From Flavobacteriaceae bacterium (GTDB lineage Bacteria; Bacteroidota; Bacteroidia; Flavobacteriales; Flavobacteriaceae): a stretch of 11,195 nt of DNA. The notes below the pieces were generated by a model, which searched no databases, had not been told where the DNA came from, and was given only the letters and a program-made list of their open reading frames with translations. Positions 6,238 through 11,195 of the stretch are shown here, one piece after another (the stretch's first letter is position 1; each line of letters begins with the position of its first letter). The DNA is taken from positions 1 to 11,195 of the forward strand of contig JAHRWC010000428.1 in assembly GCA_019090365.1 (NCBI GenBank), in the 5' to 3' direction. The position numbers and the translations under genes are program-made.

Positions 6238-7458
6238 CTATACAGTTACTGTTTCTTTTTCTAATATGTTTAATTTTTGCATGCAAGCGACCATTACTTG
6301 AAAAGTACGCTCAATATCGTTATCTAAACCAATTGAAAAACGAATTAACCCATCAGTAAGTCCCATTTCTTCTTGTTCATCTTCAGGAATCTCACTAGAA
6401 GTTGAAGTTCCTGGTGCTGAAAATAATGTTTTGTAAAAGCCTAAACTTACCGCTAAGTAGCCTAAGTTTTCATGTTGCATAAGCTCCATTAATTCATTTG
6501 CTTTGTCTAATGATCCAACATCAATAGTTAGCATTCCTCCAAAACCATATTCTTCATTCATCATGCTTTTAAAAATTTCATGACTTGGATGAGAAACTAA
6601 TCCAGGATATACCGTTTTTAAGCCTAGATTTTCAAATCTTTCAGCTAAATAAGTAGCATTTTTACTGTGTTGTTTCATGCGTATATGAAGCGTTCGCATA
6701 TTCTTTAAAATTGAAGCCGCACGCATACTGTCCATAGCTGGACCTAAAAGCATTGCAGAACCATCAATTACACTTCGCATAGAATTAATTAATTCTTGAG
6801 AACCACAAACTACACCTCCCATGGTATCATTAGTTCCATTGATAAACTTTGTTAAACTGTGTAACACAACATCTGCACCTAATTCAATAGGAGAAATTGA
6901 CATCGGTGAAAAAGTATTGTCAACCAATAACTTTATACCATGTTTTTTAGCAAGTTTAGCTAGTTCTTTTATGTCTGCAACTTCTAAAAGAGGATTACTT
7001 ACTGATTCACAATAAATAACCTTTGTGTTTTCATTAATTGCTGCTTCTACAAGATCTAATTTAGTAATATCAACAAAATCTGTATTTACATTAAATCTTG
7101 GTGTGAAATTTTTTAGGAAAGCATAGGTTCCACCATAAATAGTTCTACTTGAAACAATATGATCTCCAGCTCCACAAAAATGTAAAAGTGTAGCGGTAAT
7201 TGCTCCCATTCCTGAACCAGCAACATGAGCAGTTTCTGTACCTTCCATAGCTGCCAACGCTTCTCCTAAATAAAGATTACTTGGCGATGTATGTCTTGAA
7301 TATAAATAACAGCCTTCTGCATGACCTTCAAAAGTGTCAAGCATCGTTTTAGCCGATAAAAATGTGTATGTTGCAGAGTCTGAAATTGAAGGGTTTACGC
7401 CTCCAAATTCTCCAAAATATTGTAAGTCTTGTATTCTATTTGCTGGTTTAAATTTCAT
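6238..7458 (-). CDS. Cys/Met-metabolism PLP enzyme, methionine gamma-lyase-like
   Basis: A 406-residue cytosolic PLP-dependent enzyme of the trans-sulfuration (Cys_Met_Meta_PP) family. Lys204 in HSLTKFINGTNDTMGG forms the Schiff base, Asp180 in LLVDNTFSPM contacts the pyridine nitrogen, Tyr53/Arg55 in YLYSRHTSPS are the phosphate-binding pair from the neighbouring subunit, Tyr108 is the stacking Tyr, and the C-terminal GLIRFSIGLDN carries the carboxylate-binding Arg. The YGGTYAFL loop resembles methionine gamma-lyase (YGCTFAFL), but the Cys that assists gamma-elimination there is Gly, as in cystathionine lyases and synthases. The usual NPT after Tyr-x-Arg reads SPS. The likely reaction is gamma-elimination from methionine, homocysteine or cystathionine; the substrate is not settled. 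It is divergent from an Lrp-type regulator, as mdeA is from mdeR in Pseudomonas putida, so control by that regulator is likely. Confidence 0.88.
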   Translation of the reverse strand: MKFKPANRIQDLQYFGEFGGVNPSISDSATYTFLSAKTMLDTFEGHAEGCYLYSRHTSPSNLYLGEALAAMEGTETAHVAGSGMGAITATLLHFCGAGDHIVSSRTIYGGTYAFLKNFTPRFNVNTDFVDITKLDLVEAAINENTKVIYCESVSNPLLEVADIKELAKLAKKHGIKLLVDNTFSPMSISPIELGADVVLHSLTKFINGTNDTMGGVVCGSQELINSMRSVIDGSAMLLGPAMDSMRAASILKNMRTLHIRMKQHSKNATYLAERFENLGLKTVYPGLVSHPSHEIFKSMMNEEYGFGGMLTIDVGSLDKANELMELMQHENLGYLAVSLGFYKTLFSAPGTSTSSEIPEDEQEEMGLTDGLIRFSIGLDNDIERTFQVMVACMQKLNILEKETVTV

Positions 7459-7483
7459 GATATTGTGTTTTTTAAGGATACAT

Positions 7484-7514
7484 CAAAATTAGTTATAAGT
7501 AGAATAAAAATCAA
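7484..7514 (-). promoter_or_regulatory. Promoter of the PLP-enzyme gene
   Basis: On the minus strand, a TTG (complement of 7512-7514) is followed after 20 bp by TAATTTTG (complement of 7484-7491). This is an exact match to the Bacteroidota primary-sigma -7 consensus TAnnTTTG with a suitable -33 TTG. Transcription should begin about 15-20 nt before the ATG at 7458. The inverted repeat attributed to the divergent regulator starts just upstream of the -33 element. Confidence 0.7.
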
Positions 7515-7517
7515 CAG

Positions 7518-7581
7518 ATATATAGTAATATAGAAAATAAAACTATAATTATTGATAAATGTAATTTAATATACTATATAT
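7518..7581. promoter_or_regulatory. Inverted repeat in divergent gap, candidate Lrp-family binding region
   Basis: ATATATAGTA (7518-7527) recurs as its exact complement TACTATATAT (7572-7581), centred between the divergent PLP-enzyme and Lrp genes. The arms are 54 bp apart start to start, close to five helical turns. Lrp/AsnC regulators bind AT-rich imperfect dyads at several phased sites and wrap DNA, so this is a plausible autoregulatory and divergent operator. The region is very A+T rich, so a chance match is possible. Confidence 0.4.
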
Positions 7582-7618
7582 TGCTGCTTAATAAAATTCA
7601 TTTAGAAAATTTTTCAAT

Positions 7619-8080
7619 ATGACTTTAGATGGGATTGATAAAAAACTGTTAGGCTATCTTCAAGAGGATAGTAAACAAACTAATAAAGAGCTTTCTTTAA
7701 AATTGAATTTATCAGTTACTGCTGTATATGAACGTATAAAAAAACTAGAACGATTAAAGGTTATTGAGAAGAATGTTTGCTTATTAGATAAAACGAAAGT
7801 CAATTTAAGTTTTGTTGCTTTTTGTCATATAAAATTGATGCAACACTCAAAAGATTATGTAATTAAATTTGAAAAAGAAGTAACTCAATTAAATGAAGTT
7901 CTAGAGTGTTATCATATTAGTGGTGATTACGACTACCTATTAAAAGTAATAGTAAAAGACATGGAAGCATTCCGAGAATTTATGGTAAAAAAATTGACTA
8001 CAATCAGTCACATTGGAAGTACGCATAGTACTTTTATGATTAGTGAAGTAAAACATACAACCGCCTTATCTTTAGTATAA
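7619..8080 (+). CDS. Lrp/AsnC-family transcriptional regulator
   Basis: A 153-residue amino-acid-responsive regulator. It has an N-terminal AsnC-type winged helix-turn-helix (about 4-62; IDKKLLGYLQEDSKQTNKEL then LSVTAVYERIKKLE) and a C-terminal ligand-sensing/oligomerisation (RAM) domain (about 65-143) with the typical SGDYDYLLKV motif (G102-D103-Y104-D105). The length is normal for the family. It is transcribed away from the methionine-gamma-lyase-like gene, and Lrp proteins commonly regulate a divergent amino-acid catabolic gene. The effector is therefore probably methionine or a related sulfur amino acid, by inference from context. Its stop codon overlaps the next start by one base (TAATG), so the membrane protein behind it is likely translationally coupled. 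I see no clear TAnnTTTG promoter for it. Confidence 0.94.
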   Translation: MTLDGIDKKLLGYLQEDSKQTNKELSLKLNLSVTAVYERIKKLERLKVIEKNVCLLDKTKVNLSFVAFCHIKLMQHSKDYVIKFEKEVTQLNEVLECYHISGDYDYLLKVIVKDMEAFREFMVKKLTTISHIGSTHSTFMISEVKHTTALSLV

Positions 8081-8718
8081 TGAAAAGTAAATATTATTTA
8101 GCAACCGAACTTTTATTGCTTTTTGTTTTAATGCCAATAAGTTTGGTGTTAACCTATCCTATTGCTATAAAAGCATCTTTAGTATTTATTGGGTTTATTT
8201 ATATTTCAATAATTCTTTTAAGAGTAGAAAAAATATCATTTAAAGTTAAAAGTAGTATTGATTGGAAAGCTTTCTGGAAACGTATTCTCTTATTGTTTCT
8301 TGGTGTAATTTTAATTACAACTGCTTACGTTTTTGTAATGGATTCAAATAAATTATTCTGCGTTGTTATTAATAAACCATTAATGTGGATTGCAATACTT
8401 GGGGTATATACATTGCTTTCAGTTTGGCCTCAGGAGATAATTTACCGCACCTTCTTTTTTGCTCGTTATGAGTCACTTTTTCAGAATAAAAAACTTTTTA
8501 TATTTATTAATGCAATCTTATTTTCCTTAGCGCATTTATTTTTCAGAAATACATTAGTGCTTGTGTTAACATTTATTGGAGGGTTATTGTTTGCATATAC
8601 GTATTATAAAACGAAATCGACATTTTTAGCAAGTATTGAACATGCCTTATATGGAAATTGGTTATTTACTGTTGGAATGGGTGAAATGCTAGCTTTTCCA
8701 GGTATGGAAAGTTGCTAA
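8080..8718 (+). CDS. CPBP-family (Abi/CaaX protease-like) membrane protein with altered motif 1
   Basis: A 212-residue polytopic inner-membrane protein with about six or seven hydrophobic segments (near 8-28, 33-48, 68-87, 100-117, 138-155, 158-175, and a weaker one at 190-206). It fits the CPBP intramembrane glutamic endopeptidase family related to Rce1. Motif 1, normally EExxxR, reads QEIIYR (Gln118-Glu119...Arg123). Motif 2, FxxxH, is FSLAH (His152). Motif 3 is IEHALYGNW (His188, Asn193), with one extra residue between His and Asn compared with HxxxN. The first Glu of motif 1 is the proposed catalytic residue, so its replacement by Gln raises doubt about protease activity unless Glu119 substitutes. 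The role is unknown; family members act in prenyl-protein processing, peptide maturation or self-immunity. It is the second gene of the Lrp operon and ends flush against the convergent FAD gene. Confidence 0.82.
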   Translation: MKSKYYLATELLLLFVLMPISLVLTYPIAIKASLVFIGFIYISIILLRVEKISFKVKSSIDWKAFWKRILLLFLGVILITTAYVFVMDSNKLFCVVINKPLMWIAILGVYTLLSVWPQEIIYRTFFFARYESLFQNKKLFIFINAILFSLAHLFFRNTLVLVLTFIGGLLFAYTYYKTKSTFLASIEHALYGNWLFTVGMGEMLAFPGMESC

Positions 8719-10275
8719 TTATAAACCTACTATTGCAGATTCTGCGCATCGTTCGCCATCCATCGCTGCTGAAACAATTCCTCCTGCATAACCTCCTCCT
8801 TCACCACAAGGAAAAAGCCCTTCAATTTGAGGATGTTCTAAATTTTCTTTCCTCGGAATACTAACTGGCGATGAAGTACGAGATTCTACGCCAACAATAT
8901 TAGCTTCTTCCGTATAATAACCTTTCATTTTTTTTCCAAATTCTGAAAACCCTGTGCGTAATCTTCCGCCGATAAATTTAGGTAATAAAGAATGTAATGG
9001 AGCCGATTTTAACCCAGGCTGATAAGAACAATCATTCAACGTATTTGAAAGTTTTCCTTCAACGAAATCGGTTAATCGTTGCGCAGGAGCAGTTTGAGTT
9101 CTACCTCCAGCAGTAAAAGCTAATTTCTCTAAATTTTTCTGATATTCAAGCCCTTTTAAGACTCCAAATTTTTCGTATTTTCTAAGGTCTTGATCTACAT
9201 TTATTTCAACTACAATCCCAGAATTTGCATATAAATTATTCCTTTTAGATGGAGACATTCCATTTACAACAATCTCTCCATTTGCTGTTGCCGCAGGAAC
9301 TATAAATCCGCCAGGACACATGCAGAATGAATACACGCCTCGGCCTTTTACTTGCTGTACCAAACTATAAGCAGCTGCAGGTAATAACTCGTCTCTTTTT
9401 CCTTTGCAATGGTATTGGATCGAATCAATAATATGTTGCGGATGTTCTACACGAACTCCCATTGCAAATGATTTTGCTTCTAAAGCGATTTCTTTTTTAT
9501 GTAATAAATAATAGATGTCTCTTGCCGAATGTCCTGTTGCTAAAATAACTCTATCCGCAGGCATTTCGGTTTCATCTTTTAATCGAATAGCATTTAGTTT
9601 ATTATTTTTTACAACAAAATCGGTTACGCGACTTTCAAAATGAATTTCACCACCATGTTTTAAAATCGTTTCACGAATATTCTGAACCACTTTCGGAAGT
9701 TTATTAGTTCCAATATGAGGATGTGCATCAATAAGAATTTGTTCGGTAGCACCATGATACACAAGGTTTTCAAAAATTCGACGAACATCACCTCGCTTTA
9801 AACTTCGGGTGTATAACTTTCCGTCAGAATAGGTCCCAGCACCGCCTTCACCAAAACAATAATTAGAATCTTCATTCACAAAATGATCCTGATTAATTGC
9901 TTTTAAATCACGACGTCTATCTTGTACATTTTTACCTCGTTCTAAAACTATGGGTTTAAATCCGAGTTCAATACAACGTAAAGCTGCATACATTCCTGCT
10001 GGACCAAAACCGATAATATGTACAGCTTTAGCTTTTGAAACATCTTTGTATTTAAAAGAATACGTTGAGGTTTCAGGCATTTTTTCTTTGATATAAACAG
10101 CTACTTTATAATTAAAAATAATCTTAGCCTTACGAGCATCGATAGACTTCCGAAGCACTTTTACTCCAGTGATAGTTTTAGGCTCAACCCGAAGTACACG
10201 CGCAGCTTTTTTTAGTAAAATGCCTTCGTGTTTTTCTTCAGAAATGGGTACTCTTAGCTGAATCTCTTTAATCAT
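8719..10275 (-). CDS. COG2509-type FAD-dependent dehydrogenase
   Basis: A 518-residue soluble flavoprotein of the uncharacterised FAD-dependent dehydrogenase group I recognise as COG2509. An N-terminal domain of about 80 residues (RVPISEEKHEGILLKKAARV...) precedes the Rossmann FAD-binding motif IIGFGPAGMYAA (Gly89, Gly91, Gly94), with Glu112 at the end of the second strand for the ribose. Other family signs are GEGGAGTYSDGKL (142-154), the ATGHSA turn (246-251), a CxC pair in FCMCPGGF (Cys318, Cys320) and the C-terminal FAD motif GEGGGYAGGIVSAAMDG. The substrate and electron acceptor are not known to me. Its stop codon abuts that of the convergent CPBP gene with no intervening base. A promoter-like element ends only 4 bp before the ATG, so the mRNA may be leaderless. 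The start fits the MIKEI opening I associate with Bacteroidota members. Confidence 0.88.
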   Translation of the reverse strand: MIKEIQLRVPISEEKHEGILLKKAARVLRVEPKTITGVKVLRKSIDARKAKIIFNYKVAVYIKEKMPETSTYSFKYKDVSKAKAVHIIGFGPAGMYAALRCIELGFKPIVLERGKNVQDRRRDLKAINQDHFVNEDSNYCFGEGGAGTYSDGKLYTRSLKRGDVRRIFENLVYHGATEQILIDAHPHIGTNKLPKVVQNIRETILKHGGEIHFESRVTDFVVKNNKLNAIRLKDETEMPADRVILATGHSARDIYYLLHKKEIALEAKSFAMGVRVEHPQHIIDSIQYHCKGKRDELLPAAAYSLVQQVKGRGVYSFCMCPGGFIVPAATANGEIVVNGMSPSKRNNLYANSGIVVEINVDQDLRKYEKFGVLKGLEYQKNLEKLAFTAGGRTQTAPAQRLTDFVEGKLSNTLNDCSYQPGLKSAPLHSLLPKFIGGRLRTGFSEFGKKMKGYYTEEANIVGVESRTSSPVSIPRKENLEHPQIEGLFPCGEGGGYAGGIVSAAMDGERCAESAIVGL

Positions 10276-10279
10276 ACCG

Positions 10280-10311
10280 CAAAACTAGGTAAATTAATAT
10301 GAAACTTTCAA
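10280..10311 (-). promoter_or_regulatory. Promoter of the FAD-dehydrogenase gene
   Basis: On the minus strand, TTG (complement of 10309-10311) is followed after 21 bp by TAGTTTTG (complement of 10280-10287), an exact TAnnTTTG match. Only 4 bp separate the -7 element from the ATG, so transcription would start at or within a few bases of the start codon. Confidence 0.55.
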
Positions 10312-10355
10312 TTAAAAATTACGACTCTTATAATCTAATAAATTGAGCATTTAAT

Positions 10356-10363
10356 TACATTTG
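10356..10363 (+). promoter_or_regulatory. -7 promoter element of the dihydrolipoyl dehydrogenase gene
   Basis: TACATTTG matches the Bacteroidota -7 consensus TAnnTTTG exactly, 24 bp before the ATG at 10388. No TTG is found at the expected -33 distance; the nearest (10343-10345) is only 10 bp upstream, so the -33 element is weak or absent. The predicted leader is roughly 15-20 nt with no Shine-Dalgarno. Confidence 0.55.
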
Positions 10364-10387
10364 CATTCGCAAAACAAAACACACATT

Positions 10388-11195
10388 ATGAATTCATACG
10401 ATGTTGCCGTTATTGGCTCAGGACCTGGAGGATATGTTGCCGCAATTCGTTGCGCACAATTAGGAATGAAAACTGCTTTAATTGAAAAGTACAATACATT
10501 GGGTGGAACTTGCCTAAATGTAGGTTGTATTCCAAGTAAAGCATTATTAGATTCTTCTCATCATTACGATGATGCTGTAAAGCATTTTGAAGAACATGGT
10601 ATTGAAATCCCTGGTGATATAAAAGTGAATCTTGAAAAGATGATTGCTCGAAAAGATAAAGTAGTTGAGCAAACGACAGGAGGAATCGATTTCTTAATGA
10701 AAAAGAATAAAATTGATGTATATCATGGTTTGGGCTCATTTAAAGATGCAACACATATTGATATCGATTTAACTGAAGGAGATTCAGAAACTATTGAAGC
10801 AAAGAATACAATTATAGCTACGGGAAGTAAGCCTTCAACTTTACCTTTTATCAGTTTAGATAAAGAGCGAGTAATCACTTCAACTGAAGCATTAAAACTG
10901 AAGGAAATTCCTAAGCACCTATTAGTGATTGGTGGAGGAGTTATTGGTTTAGAATTAGGTCAAGTATATAAAAGATTAGGGGCTGAAGTTTCTGTGATTG
11001 AATATATGGATCGAATTATTCCTACGATGGATAAAGCACAAAGTAAAGAACTTACAAAGGTGTTAAAGAAACAAGGCGTGAAATTTTTACTTTCTCATAA
11101 GGTTTCAAATGTTTCAAGAAATGGAGATGAAGTTACCGTAACTGCAACCAACAAAAAAGATCAGGAAGTAACTATTTCTGGAGATTATTGTTTAG
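10388..11195 (+). CDS. lpdA: Dihydrolipoyl dehydrogenase (E3), 5' part
   Basis: The N-terminal 269 residues of lipoamide dehydrogenase, the FAD/NAD enzyme that reoxidises dihydrolipoyl groups of the pyruvate and 2-oxo-acid dehydrogenase complexes and the glycine cleavage system. The frame is open from the ATG to the window end; normal length is about 460-475, so a little over half is present. It shows the FAD motif VIGSGPGGYVAA (8-19), the redox disulfide GGTCLNVGCIPSKALL (Cys42, Cys47), the ATGSKP turn (144-149) and the NAD motif VIGGGVIGLELG (180-191) with Glu205 at the end of the following strand. No E1, E2 or lipoyl-domain gene is visible next to it, so which complex it serves is unknown. 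It diverges from the FAD-dehydrogenase gene across a 112-bp gap holding promoter elements for both. Confidence 0.96.
   Translation, partial: MNSYDVAVIGSGPGGYVAAIRCAQLGMKTALIEKYNTLGGTCLNVGCIPSKALLDSSHHYDDAVKHFEEHGIEIPGDIKVNLEKMIARKDKVVEQTTGGIDFLMKKNKIDVYHGLGSFKDATHIDIDLTEGDSETIEAKNTIIATGSKPSTLPFISLDKERVITSTEALKLKEIPKHLLVIGGGVIGLELGQVYKRLGAEVSVIEYMDRIIPTMDKAQSKELTKVLKKQGVKFLLSHKVSNVSRNGDEVTVTATNKKDQEVTISGDYCL

Noticed and set aside
10410..10739. 109-codon open frame on the minus strand
   Set aside because: It lies wholly inside the dihydrolipoyl dehydrogenase gene, whose FAD and disulfide motifs are unmistakable; the reverse frame has no recognisable domain.

Overview
The window looks like chromosomal DNA from a low-GC member of the Bacteroidota, most likely a marine-type Flavobacteriaceae. 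The evidence is the strong A+T bias, the lack of Shine-Dalgarno sequences before starts, and three clean matches to the Bacteroidota -7 promoter element TAnnTTTG. A LytS-like kinase paired with a LytTR regulator and a secreted protein with an '...ALSQ' signal-peptide end also fit. There is no rRNA, tRNA, CRISPR array, transposase, integrase or phage structural or packaging gene.

Left part (1-6170, all + strand). The 3' part of a membrane sensor histidine kinase overlaps a LytTR response regulator by 4 bp. After a 124-bp gap with a 24-bp-period direct repeat comes a 1268-residue secreted fibre-like protein. It has a signal peptide, an N-terminal Bacteroidota tail-fibre module, about 20 copies of a 15-residue YG-x-YN repeat, two copies of a module carrying YadA-head-like 'NTAIG' repeats, and a C-terminal Peptidase_S74 intramolecular chaperone with an apparently intact Ser/Lys dyad. 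A hairpin separates it from a small 156-residue protein that ends at a strong, probably bidirectional, terminator. The order suggests, but does not prove, that the two-component system controls a self-processed trimeric surface fibre.

Middle part (6238-8718). A Cys/Met-metabolism PLP enzyme resembling methionine gamma-lyase (- strand) is divergent from an Lrp/AsnC regulator (+ strand). The 160-bp gap holds a good promoter and an inverted repeat. This parallels the mdeA/mdeR arrangement known from Pseudomonas putida. The Lrp gene overlaps by 1 nt a CPBP-family membrane protein whose first catalytic-motif glutamate is glutamine.

Right part (8719-11195). A COG2509-type FAD-dependent dehydrogenase (- strand) abuts the CPBP gene tail-to-tail with no gap. 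It is divergent from the 5' part of a dihydrolipoyl dehydrogenase gene that runs off the window. Both genes have a TAnnTTTG element in the 112-bp gap between them.

The most unusual item is the regulator/fibre/small-protein locus, particularly the 15-residue repeat array. The rest is mostly recognisable metabolism and regulation with a few odd residues.
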